Below, in pieces: positions 1-7,271 of a DNA stretch of 19,623 nt (positions within the stretch are counted from its first letter, which is position 1; each line of letters starts with the position of its first letter). Below the pieces are notes generated by a model. It had not been told where the DNA came from. It ran no database searches and worked only from the letters and a program-made list of their open reading frames with translations. This stretch comes from Phycisphaerales bacterium UBA1910 (GTDB taxonomy: Bacteria; Planctomycetota; Phycisphaerae; Phycisphaerales; UBA1924). Where the stretch lies: contig DDGE01000031.1 of assembly GCA_002337545.1 (NCBI GenBank), positions 1 to 19,623 of the forward strand. Reading direction: 5' to 3'. The position numbers and the translations under genes were made by a program.

Positions 1-1386
1 CGCCTGCAGATCCGAACGGACGCGGCGTTCCGGTTCGAACGCGGGATCGACCCGCGATCCATCGATTTCGCGGCCCAGCGAGCCGTCGCGCTCATCTGCG
101 AAGTGTCCGGCGGGCAGCTCGCGGAGGGCGTTCTGTCCGAGGGTGCACCGCTGCCCGAAGACAAAGCGATCTCGCTGCGCCCCGATCGCTGCGACCTGCT
201 GCTGGGCGTGAAAACCGAGCCATCCGAGATGGCCGATCTGCTCAATGCGCTGTCATTCAAGACCACGATCGAATCCGACGGCACACTCAGATGCATCATC
301 CCGCCCCACCGCTCGCACGATGTCACCCGTGAGATCGACCTGATCGAGGAGGTCGCCCGCGCCCGCTCGCTGGCGGTTATCCCCGTGCAGGAGACCCTGC
401 CCGTACGGACGCGCGAGCCGCAGACGAGCGAACGCGCGATGAGCACGATCGCCCGTGCCCTCACCGGGCTTGGGTTCTTCGAGACGATCACCTTCTCGTT
501 CACCTCACCCAAGAATGGTGAGCTGTTCCAGCGCACCGGGACCGATCTGGTCGCGGTCGACGACGATCGACGCAAGGCCGAGCCCACCCTGCGTCCGAGC
601 GTGCTGCTCGGGTTGCTGGGGTGTCGCCACGCGAACCAGAGCGCCCGCACCTCCACGCCCGGCGGGATCCGCCTGTACGAGCACGCCCAGTGCTTCGCAC
701 AGAAATCGGGCACCCGCGAAACGCAAGAGCACCGATCGCTCGCGCTACTCATCGATGTCCCGTTCGAAGGCAAAAAGCCCAAGCACGACGACATCCAGAG
801 CGCCATCCGCGTCATGCGAGGCTCAATCGACACCATCGTGCAATCCGTGTTCGGACCCAACGCGACGACACTCGTCGAACCCGCAAAGCCCGAGCACAAG
901 GGGTACGACGCGGACGCATACGCACGCATCAGTGTCCGTCACGACGACACCACCACCCTCATCGGCGGGTTTGGGTTGATCTCCGACGCAGCGCTCAAAG
1001 CACACGAGCTCGAGCACCCACTCGTCGGCGCCGAACTCACCCTCGCGACCCTCATCGACGCGTACCCGCCCAAATCGCACGCGGAGATGCTCCCCCAGTT
1101 CCCCGGGATCGAGCGCGACCTGTCCCTGATCGTGCCCGAATCGACGCAATGGTCCGCGATCGAATCACTCGCAGCCGAGCTCGCGCTCGACAAATGCGTG
1201 GGTTGGGAGCTCGTCGGGATTTTCCGAGGCAAGCAACTCGGCGACGGGAAGAAATCCGTCACCCTCCGGCTGCGATTCCGTGATGACGAGCGCACCCTCC
1301 GCCACGAAGAGGTCGATCCGCAGGTCGATCTGTTCACGGAGAAAGCAAAATCAGCGCTGGGCGCGGAGATCCGCACCGCGGGGTAA
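1..1386 (+). CDS. pheT: Phenylalanyl-tRNA synthetase beta subunit, 3' part
   Basis: This is the beta chain of the alpha2-beta2 cytoplasmic enzyme that charges tRNA-Phe. The frame is open from base 1, so the gene begins outside the window; 461 codons are visible. The first residues contain RTDAAFRFERGIDP, the conserved segment in the B3/B4 editing region. A B5-type DNA-binding-like domain follows (fragment residues about 50-120, ending IDLIEEVARA), then the catalytic-like core (GFFETITFSF). A C-terminal FDX-ACB tRNA-binding domain begins near FPGIERDLSLIV and includes GKKSVTLRLRFRD and RTLRHEEVD. An internal GTG at 103 could be mistaken for a start, but homology continues upstream of it. The stop is TAA. 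I see no truncation or frameshift in the visible part. pheS is expected upstream, outside the window. Confidence 0.97.
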   Translation, partial: RLQIRTDAAFRFERGIDPRSIDFAAQRAVALICEVSGGQLAEGVLSEGAPLPEDKAISLRPDRCDLLLGVKTEPSEMADLLNALSFKTTIESDGTLRCIIPPHRSHDVTREIDLIEEVARARSLAVIPVQETLPVRTREPQTSERAMSTIARALTGLGFFETITFSFTSPKNGELFQRTGTDLVAVDDDRRKAEPTLRPSVLLGLLGCRHANQSARTSTPGGIRLYEHAQCFAQKSGTRETQEHRSLALLIDVPFEGKKPKHDDIQSAIRVMRGSIDTIVQSVFGPNATTLVEPAKPEHKGYDADAYARISVRHDDTTTLIGGFGLISDAALKAHELEHPLVGAELTLATLIDAYPPKSHAEMLPQFPGIERDLSLIVPESTQWSAIESLAAELALDKCVGWELVGIFRGKQLGDGKKSVTLRLRFRDDERTLRHEEVDPQVDLFTEKAKSALGAEIRTAG

Positions 1387-1395
1387 TCTCAGATT

Positions 1396-1430
1396 CCCGC
1401 GAACCTGACGAGTTCGGGCATCGTTTTGAT
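1396..1430 (+). terminator. Possible weak pheT terminator
   Basis: Just after the pheT stop, an imperfect stem (CCCG, 2-nt bulge, AAC pairing with GTTCGGG around 1397-1417) is followed by CATCGTTTTG, a short T run. A second small hairpin, GCATCG/CGATGC (1418-1436), overlaps it. Stem quality and U-tract are both poor, so this is only a candidate. Nothing else identifiable was found between pheT and the ilvE promoter region. Confidence 0.2.
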
Positions 1431-1605
1431 CGATGCAAAGCACGATTTCTGCAAGAAGCAAGCGTTTTCGTGAACGATCGCGCCGGTTTCGGAGGCAGAT
1501 CGGAACATTTCGTCTCGGCGTGCGGTATACGATCCGGCCGATAAAAGAACTCTACACCCTGTTTGTTTGGAATACATACGGGTGATCTTGACGGGTTGCG
1601 CGTGT

Positions 1606-1639
1606 TTGAGAAGCCGCGAATCCGTGGAAAAGCTAGAAT
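1606..1639 (+). promoter_or_regulatory. Candidate ilvE promoter
   Basis: TAGAAT at 1634-1639 fits a housekeeping -10 and would start transcription near 1646, giving a leader of about 34 nt before the ilvE ATG. The best -35-like match, TTGAGA at 1606-1611, is 22 nt away, which is too far, so only the -10 is persuasive. The 10-mer GAATACATAC occurs at 1570-1579 and again overlapping this -10 at 1636-1645. The leader region also carries GCCGATAAAA at 1537-1546. Confidence 0.3.
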
Positions 1640-1669
1640 ACATACCGCTCAACGGAGTGCGTACATCAT

Positions 1670-1674
1670 GGAGG
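1670..1674 (+). promoter_or_regulatory. Ribosome binding site deciding the ilvE start
   Basis: GGAGG at 1670-1674 lies 5 nt before ATG 1680. An in-frame ATG at 1668 has its own bases inside this site and has no good site of its own, and the open frame also runs further upstream. The site therefore favours 1680 as the true start. Confidence 0.65.
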
Positions 1675-1679
1675 ACAAC

Positions 1680-2687
1680 ATGACATCGATGACCAGCGCC
1701 CCGTCGGCTTCGACCGACACAACCCCGATTGCGGATCAGACGGATCGCGCCCGTGAACCCATGATCTGGGTGAATGGGAAGATGCTTCCCAAGTCGGAAG
1801 CCTCCGTCTCCGTCTTCGATCACGGCCTGCTCTACGGCGACGGGATCTTCGAAGGGATCCGCATCTACAACGGCAAGATCTTCAAGCTGGGCCAGCACAT
1901 GGACCGGCTCTACGAGTGTGCGGACAAGATCTTCCTCGATATCGGCGTGTCCCGTGAAGAGATGATCGACATCCAGCGTCGCTGCGTCGAAACCAACGGG
2001 ATCAAGAACGGGTACATCCGTCTCGTGGTGACACGCGGGGAGGGCTCGCTGGGGCTCAACCCGTACCAGTGCCCCAAGGCCGGGGTGATCTGCATCGCGG
2101 ACACGATCGCGCTGTTCCCGCCTGAGATGTACGAGTCCGGGATGCGTGTCGCGTTGGCGAATCGTCCGAAGACTCCGATCGCGTGCCTGGATCCGCGCGT
2201 GAAGACGCTGAACTACCTGAACAACATCATGGCCAAGTGCGAGGCCATCCACCTGAGCCAGAAGCTCGGGATCACCGATCCCAAGGACCAGCTCCTTGAG
2301 GTCATCATGCTCTCCACCGAGGGCAAGGTGTCCGAGGGATCGGGCGACAACATCTTCGTCATCAAGGACGGCAAGATCTTTACGCCGCCCAGCGAGGTCG
2401 GGATCCTCGAAGGCATCACCCGCCGATTCGTGAAGGATGAGCTCTGCCCCATGCTCGGCATGCAGGTCGAAGAGAAACTGTTCGGGATCGAAGAGGTCTA
2501 CGACGCCGATGAGGTGTTCCTCACCGGTTCGGCTGCTGAGATGATCGCGGTCCGCGAGATCCTCACGCACGAAAACCTCGAAGTGACGGGCACCCACACG
2601 ATCTCCGAGGGCGAGGGCCCGATCACCAAGGCGCTGCGGACCAAGTTCCGCGAGATCGTCACTTCGGACAATGTGCCCGAAGACTAA
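1680..2687 (+). CDS. ilvE: Branched-chain amino acid aminotransferase
   Basis: A PLP enzyme of fold type IV that transfers the amino group between Leu/Ile/Val and 2-oxoglutarate, the last step of their synthesis; cytosolic. It has 335 aa, slightly longer than the usual 300 or so because of a Thr/Ser-rich N-terminal extension of about 25 residues. Visible family segments are WVNGKMLPKSEASVSVFDHG, LLYGDGIFEGIR, the PLP-lysine segment DPRVKTLNYLNN (Lys about 175), EGSGDNIFVIKDG and LTGSAAEMIAV. D-amino-acid transaminase and aminodeoxychorismate lyase share the fold, but length and motifs favour IlvE. The start at 1680 is chosen by the GGAGG site; ATG 1668 and TTG 1563 are alternatives. It looks monocistronic, with its own promoter region and a strong terminator. 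Confidence 0.93.
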   Translation: MTSMTSAPSASTDTTPIADQTDRAREPMIWVNGKMLPKSEASVSVFDHGLLYGDGIFEGIRIYNGKIFKLGQHMDRLYECADKIFLDIGVSREEMIDIQRRCVETNGIKNGYIRLVVTRGEGSLGLNPYQCPKAGVICIADTIALFPPEMYESGMRVALANRPKTPIACLDPRVKTLNYLNNIMAKCEAIHLSQKLGITDPKDQLLEVIMLSTEGKVSEGSGDNIFVIKDGKIFTPPSEVGILEGITRRFVKDELCPMLGMQVEEKLFGIEEVYDADEVFLTGSAAEMIAVREILTHENLEVTGTHTISEGEGPITKALRTKFREIVTSDNVPED

Positions 2688-2717
2688 TCCGAGATCGACA
2701 ATCTTCTGAATACCAGG

Positions 2718-2750
2718 CAACGCCCGCAACTTGCGGGCGTTGTTGTTCAT
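2718..2750 (+). terminator. Intrinsic terminator after ilvE
   Basis: A perfect 10-bp stem, CAACGCCCGC (2718-2727) and GCGGGCGTTG (2733-2742), with loop AACTT, is followed by the T-rich tract TTGTTCAT. It lies 30 nt after the ilvE stop. The next gene starts only 11 nt downstream of it, leaving very little room for an ordinary leader. Confidence 0.85.
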
Positions 2751-2760
2751 ATGTTCATGC

Positions 2761-3705
2761 ATGCAACTTACACACCGGATTGTCTTGATGTTTGTCGGCA
2801 CCTCACTCGCGATCGCGGGGTGCGCCGGCTCCCGGAGCACGCAGAGCCAGCTGCCCAAGGGTGAGACACACGCTGAAGATCAGCACGGGCAGTCCGCGCT
2901 GCACAATCTGCACGCCCTGACGCCTGAACTGTATTCGGCCGCGGAACCCGTTGGCGAACTCGCCTATGACGAGCTTGCGGCGCTGGGGATCCGGACCGTT
3001 ATTTCCGTCGACGGCGTTGCGCCCGACAAGGAACTTGCGCAACGCTATGGGATTCGTGTTGTGCACATCCCCACCACCTACGACGGGATCAGCGAGAAAC
3101 AATCCAAAGAACTCGCGTACGCCATGGCGACCATGCCCCGCCCGATCTTTGTCAACTGCCATCACGGGAAGCATCGCGGTCCTGCTGCGATCTGTGTGGG
3201 TGCGATCGGATCGGGCGACATCACCAACGAGCAGGCGCTGGAGTTCATGACGATCGCGAAGACCTCTCCCAAATATAAAGGGTTGTGGAAGGCTGCGGAA
3301 TCGGCCCGGGCGTTGAACGCGTCCGAGCTCCATGACGACTCGATCGTGCTTGTTGAGGCGGCCGTGATCGATGATTTCGTCGAGGGCATGGCCGAGCTGT
3401 CACGGCTGAGCGACCTGATCAACGACTGCGCGGATTATGGGTTTGAGGCCCCCGAGAACCATCCGGACCTGGCTCCGATCTCGCTCGCCGGGCAGATGCA
3501 CAACCTGTTCCGTGATATGGAGGACGATCAGGAGACCGTCGAGGGCGGGCCCGAGTTCCTGCAGCTGCTCATTCAGTCCCGAGATCTCGCGTCGTTGCTC
3601 GAAACGCAGATCGAGCGTGACGACATCGATGGGGCGTACCGGTCGCTGCAGCTGCTGATGGAGTCGTGCAGCGATTGCCACAATCAGTTCGGGCGGAATG
3701 GGTGA
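2761..3705 (+). CDS. Lipoprotein: PTP-like phosphatase fused to a cytochrome c'-like domain
   Basis: It has 314 aa. Residues 1-20 are a lipoprotein signal with lipobox AIAGC, so the protein should be membrane-anchored outside the cytoplasm. Residues about 45-165 resemble the DUF442/dual-specificity phosphatase fold: LYSAAEP, LGIRTVISVDG, then the C-X5-R loop NCHHGKHRG with Cys133 and Arg139. The residue before the Cys is Asn, not the usual His. Residues about 205-314 are a helical region ending in CSDCH (Cys303, Cys306, His307), the C-terminal heme c motif placement seen in cytochrome c'/c556. The fusion suggests a redox- or ligand-linked phosphatase, which is inference. ATG 2761 gives a charged signal peptide; ATG 2788 would remove it. 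No Shine-Dalgarno is visible. The stop lies 2 nt from that of the convergent neighbour. Confidence 0.8.
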   Translation: MQLTHRIVLMFVGTSLAIAGCAGSRSTQSQLPKGETHAEDQHGQSALHNLHALTPELYSAAEPVGELAYDELAALGIRTVISVDGVAPDKELAQRYGIRVVHIPTTYDGISEKQSKELAYAMATMPRPIFVNCHHGKHRGPAAICVGAIGSGDITNEQALEFMTIAKTSPKYKGLWKAAESARALNASELHDDSIVLVEAAVIDDFVEGMAELSRLSDLINDCADYGFEAPENHPDLAPISLAGQMHNLFRDMEDDQETVEGGPEFLQLLIQSRDLASLLETQIERDDIDGAYRSLQLLMESCSDCHNQFGRNG

Positions 3706-3707
3706 GA

Positions 3708-5864
3708 TCAGAACTCGATCTTCTCCGGCGGACGACGCTTTCGGATGCGGATGTCGCTGAAATCGACATACCCGTCGTTGATGCGGAATGCCCCGAGACC
3801 GACCCGGATGATTTTCGGCTCGCGATCTGGCTTCCAGTTCGGGATTTCTCCCTCGCCGACAAGCTGCCCGTTGATATATCCACTGACTCGATCACCCTGC
3901 AGCTTGAGTCGGATCCGGTAGGTCCCGTCCGCGTTGGCTGGTGGGAGCTCGGACTTGATATCCTTGCCGGCATAATGCCATCCGAATGTGCCGAGTTGCT
4001 CGTTGGGCCGAACGGAGAGGAAACGCATCTGATCCCATCCATCTGACTGTCGATGACCGCGACAGAAGTTGATCCCGAATGAAAGATGCGGCTCGAGTGC
4101 TCCCTCGTGCTGGACGGTGGCTTCCATCTCATACCAATAGCCGGTGATGAGATCCGCGACGAGCAATAACTCGTTGTCGGAACCCTTCATCGTTCCCCGT
4201 ACAGTTTTGTTATCGATCCGCGCCCAATCACCCTCGTGTGTAATCCAGCCGCTCATCTGCTCATCGAAGCGCATGTCGATCCAGCCGGAACGCTCGTCGT
4301 AGACGGACCTCCACCGGAGCCCCTGCAGGCGATCTCTGAGCGCATCGGCGGCTTCGATATCATCAATCTCCACGAGTTCTGTGTACACCTCGTTCCAGAC
4401 ATCGATCGCGAGGTCGAGATTGCCCGCCTGTTCGTGCGCAACCGCTTCCAACGCCTTTGGCTTTGTCTGCTCCACGCTCAGTGGCAGTGTGATCGCGACG
4501 AGATTCAGGTCATCGAATCGCATCTTGCGCCTTGCGTAGGCATTGATCCCATTCTCGCACGCGCGGAGATGCATCGCCGTTTTTTCCAGGTCTCCGTTGT
4601 ACCGGTACTCCAGGAAGGCGAGGATCGAGTGCTCGTAGTCCAGATCAGAATCCCAGCCAAGCTCGATGCGACGCTCGAACGAACGCATCACCGCTTCGAT
4701 CGCGTCCCCCTCTTCCTCCCAGAACCAATCCGCGTCGCCGTAATCAACGCCGTAGGTCCACCATGAGCGTTCCAAACTCAGGAGCGCCTGGAGCCCAACC
4801 CCGTATCCTGCCAGATCGAGCCGCGCGCACCACTGAGCAAACTCGGCACGGGATGTGAGATCGCCGTGCCACTTGTCCTGGGTGATGTGGCGCATCGAGT
4901 CGTACACCGGGCCGTAGTCGATACAGCCGATCAGCGTCCGCCCGAACCATGTCCACCCTTCGCTCTGCCACATCGAGCCTCTGGGATAGACGCTCTGCAC
5001 GAGGAAGGCCGGCGCCTGTGGGCAGAGGGGATCGATCTCGTAGGCTTTCTTGAGGTGCTTGATCGATTCGTCGAGATGATGGTGGAACGCATTGAACTCC
5101 TCACCGCTGACGGTGTACGCGTACCCACCGCCACGCTTGATCCAGGCGATCCGCTCCTGATTCACTCCGCGGACCATATGAAGAAACCAGGGATCGATGC
5201 CTTCGGTGTTTTCGAATGTGTTGTAGACCGCACCCCGGAGTCCCTCGTCCTTCACATCGATGTACGGGTCGACGAACTTATCGAAGAGGTACACCCGGGC
5301 CTTTGTGTCAAGCTCGATCGTGCTGAGCATGAACGCGACCTGCTCCATCATGAACTGATCGTCCGCGATATGGTCGTTCTCATCTTCGGCACGCTTGCGG
5401 TAGTCCGCGGAGGCGCCGCTCACACGGATCGGGGAGTAGCCTTGCGCTCGCATCTCCAGAATGTTGAGTCGCATCGTTTCCAGCAGGTCCTCGCGCGAGG
5501 TGTCCTGATCGAACGCCTTGAGGATCGCGTTATGTCGGAGGTACAGATCCTCGCTGTCGAGCGTGCAACGGGCTTTGAATGTCTCGTACAGCTCGGCGTC
5601 GAACTTGCCGCCGCCGAGATAACCCACGAACATGACTATGTCGGGGAACTGTGCGCGGACTTCTTCTTCGCTGAGCCCGAGCCGGCTTTGATATGATTCG
5701 AAGAGCGCTCGCTGCTCGACCTCGCACCCGCGCCGTTTGAGATCCGTCGTGGTGACGAACTCCCCCTTCTCAATGAAGGCTTCGAGCTCGGGCATGTGTG
5801 GAACCGGACCCGCGAAGCCGACCGAGCACAACACTACAAGAACCATGCATGCAATATATTTCAT
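3708..5864 (-). CDS. Secreted protein of unknown function with LamG-like C-terminus
   Basis: It has 718 aa. I do not recognise the full-length family. The N-terminus is a clear Sec signal (MKYIACMVLVVLCSVGFAG), so export is likely. The middle (about 100-520) is alpha-helical and acidic. It includes a TPR-like stretch near HLKKAYEIDPLCPQAPA and Trp-rich segments (MWQSEGWTWFG, SWWTYG, ADWFWEEEG). From about residue 537 to the end is a beta-rich region (WITHEGDWARI, GYWYEMEATV, GINFCRG, YRIRLKLQGDRVSGYINGQ, VDFSDIRIRKR) resembling concanavalin/LamG-like or DUF1080-type sugar-binding folds. No catalytic motif could be assigned. The start is supported by a promoter whose predicted +1 is the A of this ATG. 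ATG at 5846 is an alternative that would shorten the signal peptide. Confidence 0.75.
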   Translation of the reverse strand: MKYIACMVLVVLCSVGFAGPVPHMPELEAFIEKGEFVTTTDLKRRGCEVEQRALFESYQSRLGLSEEEVRAQFPDIVMFVGYLGGGKFDAELYETFKARCTLDSEDLYLRHNAILKAFDQDTSREDLLETMRLNILEMRAQGYSPIRVSGASADYRKRAEDENDHIADDQFMMEQVAFMLSTIELDTKARVYLFDKFVDPYIDVKDEGLRGAVYNTFENTEGIDPWFLHMVRGVNQERIAWIKRGGGYAYTVSGEEFNAFHHHLDESIKHLKKAYEIDPLCPQAPAFLVQSVYPRGSMWQSEGWTWFGRTLIGCIDYGPVYDSMRHITQDKWHGDLTSRAEFAQWCARLDLAGYGVGLQALLSLERSWWTYGVDYGDADWFWEEEGDAIEAVMRSFERRIELGWDSDLDYEHSILAFLEYRYNGDLEKTAMHLRACENGINAYARRKMRFDDLNLVAITLPLSVEQTKPKALEAVAHEQAGNLDLAIDVWNEVYTELVEIDDIEAADALRDRLQGLRWRSVYDERSGWIDMRFDEQMSGWITHEGDWARIDNKTVRGTMKGSDNELLLVADLITGYWYEMEATVQHEGALEPHLSFGINFCRGHRQSDGWDQMRFLSVRPNEQLGTFGWHYAGKDIKSELPPANADGTYRIRLKLQGDRVSGYINGQLVGEGEIPNWKPDREPKIIRVGLGAFRINDGYVDFSDIRIRKRRPPEKIEF

Positions 5865-5870
5865 GCATGG
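5843..5870. repeat. Perfect inverted repeat over a start codon
   Basis: CCATGCATG (5843-5851) and CATGCATGG (5862-5870) are 9-bp arms separated by CAATATATTT, an unusually AT-rich spacer. The right arm contains the start codon of the 718-aa protein and abuts its -10. It could be an operator or an mRNA hairpin that hides the 5' end. Confidence 0.5.
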
Positions 5871-5899
5871 AGTGTATCCGATCCTGTAGTGGCCGCCAG
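5871..5899 (-). promoter_or_regulatory. Promoter of the 718-aa secreted protein, apparently leaderless
   Basis: On the minus strand CTGGCG (5899-5894), a 17-nt spacer and TACACT (5876-5871) form a sigma70-type pair. With the usual 6 nt between -10 and +1, transcription would begin at 5864, the A of the start codon. There is no Shine-Dalgarno, which agrees with a leaderless message. Confidence 0.5.
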
Positions 5900-5904
5900 T
5901 ATTT

Positions 5905-6996
5905 TCAGCTGTTCAGGTTCATAAGCACCTTGATTCCCTCGCCGGAGATCATGGTCTCGAACGCTTGCTCGAACTGTTCGATCGGGAACTCGTGGGTGAT
6001 GATGTCGTCGAGCTCGAGACGCCCGGAGAGCAGAAGTTTTTCCATCTGGTACCAGGTGTCCCACATCCTTCGTCCGTTGATGCCCAGCACCGTGCATCCC
6101 TTGAAGATGATGTGCTTGTTGAAGTCGAAGTCAACCGTCCGCGCGGGGAGCCCGAGAAGGGCGGCCGTGCCGCCGTTGCGGAGCGCTCGGAACCCCTGAT
6201 CCATCGCGGCGGGTGCGCCGGACATCTCGAGAAGCACATCGACCCCCTCGTAGGTTTCCTTGCGAACGCGTTCGATCCATGAATCATCGCGAGCGTCGAA
6301 TGCTTCGGTCGCGCCGAGCTTCTTGGCCAGCTCGAGACGCGGGGGGTTGATGTCGGTGCAATAAATCCGGCTCGCGCCGGCGGCCCGTGCGACCGTCACG
6401 GCCATGAGCCCGATGATCCCGACTCCCGAGATCAGGACCGTCTTCGTGCTGACCCCCGCCGCCATCACCGTGTGGACGGCATTACCCAAGGGGTCGAGGA
6501 CCGCGGCGTGTTTATCCGAGATGTCCGGGTGCAGTGGCCAGACATTGTCCTCCGGGACGACGATGTAATCCGCGAAGCATCCATCCCGATCGATCCCGAA
6601 GATGGTGGTGTCGCTCGCGATGTGTGCGTTGCCGGTGCGGGAATTGTAATCGACGCCATCGGTGAGGTGCCCCTCGGCGCTGACGCGTTGCCCGATTTTG
6701 TATTTCGTGACGGCTGCCCCGACCTTGTCGATCACCCCGACAAACTCATGCCCGGTGATGATGCCGACGGGTATGCGGTTGGACGCCCATTCGTCCCATT
6801 CCCAGATGTGACGATCGGTGCCGCAGATCCCGACCTTGGAAACCTTGATGCGGACCTCCCGCGGTCCCGTTGAGGGGACGGGGCGGTCCTCTCGAAACTC
6901 AAGCCCCGTGCCGGCGTGGTGTTTGATCAACGAACGCATGGTTTCGCGTGTTGAGGAGTCGGCGGTGGAGTTCTCAGTCGTGGGCATCGTGGTCAT
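5905..6996 (-). CDS. tdh: L-threonine 3-dehydrogenase lacking the structural zinc site
   Basis: A zinc-dependent medium-chain dehydrogenase that oxidises L-threonine to 2-amino-3-ketobutyrate with NAD+; cytosolic. Counting from the conserved MRSLIK, it has catalytic zinc ligands Cys39 (GICGTD), His64 and Glu65 (GHEF), His91 in AEGH, a Rossmann segment (SGVGIIGLMAV) and the Tdh-type GRRMWDTWY. These fit Tdh better than other alcohol dehydrogenases. The structural-zinc lobe keeps its length, but the four cysteines are replaced by Asp94, Asp97, Ser100 and Ala108. The start is uncertain. ATG 6996 gives a 363-aa protein with a polar extension of 19 residues, and is favoured because it carries the same CATGCATG as its neighbours. 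ATG 6939 would match E. coli length. No kbl lies beside it. Confidence 0.9.
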   Translation of the reverse strand: MTTMPTTENSTADSSTRETMRSLIKHHAGTGLEFREDRPVPSTGPREVRIKVSKVGICGTDRHIWEWDEWASNRIPVGIITGHEFVGVIDKVGAAVTKYKIGQRVSAEGHLTDGVDYNSRTGNAHIASDTTIFGIDRDGCFADYIVVPEDNVWPLHPDISDKHAAVLDPLGNAVHTVMAAGVSTKTVLISGVGIIGLMAVTVARAAGASRIYCTDINPPRLELAKKLGATEAFDARDDSWIERVRKETYEGVDVLLEMSGAPAAMDQGFRALRNGGTAALLGLPARTVDFDFNKHIIFKGCTVLGINGRRMWDTWYQMEKLLLSGRLELDDIITHEFPIEQFEQAFETMISGEGIKVLMNLNS

Positions 6997-7221
6997 GCAT
7001 GATCTCGTGGGTGGGAGAGAGGGTACAGATCGCCGCGGATGGGCGTCTGATATTGTCCCGCCTGTGCCCGTTGGGATCAATGAGCGGGCAGAAGATCACA
7101 CTTGATCAAGGTCTTTCGTGCATCATGATTGCCTGATGGTCGTTGAGCGTGCAAGTTGGGGTGTTTCTGCACTTATCCTGTCGCTGATCGTACAATGATC
7201 GGCGTCAAACGATGGATTGAC

Positions 7222-7229
7222 CCGATAAA
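7222..7229 (+). promoter_or_regulatory. CCGATAAA box upstream of gspF
   Basis: The first base is 50 nt before the gspF ATG. The same 8-mer occurs 49 nt before the gspC-like gene (11721) and also in the ilvE leader (1538). It resembles the -10 half of a FliA/sigma28 promoter (GCCGATAA), but no matching TAAA -35 is present, so its role is open. Confidence 0.3.
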
Positions 7230-7235
7230 CCCTGT

Positions 7236-7248
7236 TTCGGGACCCGAA
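7236..7248. repeat. 13-nt inverted repeat in the gspF leader
   Basis: TTCGGG and CCCGAA flank a single A, between the CCGATAAA box and the gspF start. Its size and position suit a repressor site or a short leader hairpin. No regulator gene for it is visible nearby. Confidence 0.3.
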
Positions 7249-7271
7249 TAGCCCAATTCCAGATCTGATTC

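Larger units (their letters stand above)
6997..7271. other. Divergent intergenic region between tdh and gspF
   Basis: This 275-nt region separates the minus-strand tdh from the plus-strand secretion operon and should hold both promoters. Visible on the plus strand are TACAAT (7191-7196) as a possible -10 with CTGCAC 18 nt upstream, the box CCGATAAA (7222-7229), and a 13-nt inverted repeat TTCGGGACCCGAA (7236-7248). No convincing tdh promoter or RNA gene was found. An open frame extends upstream of tdh to 7080 but shows no coding features. Confidence 0.4.

Noticed and set aside
103..1386. pheT starting at GTG 103
   Set aside because: Conserved PheT sequence continues upstream in frame to base 1, so this is an internal codon.
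1389..2858. Long minus-strand reading frame (489 codons) over ilvE
   Set aside because: It mirrors the codons of ilvE on the opposite strand, a common effect in high-GC genes. The plus-strand protein is an unmistakable aminotransferase, and the antisense product has no domain or signal.
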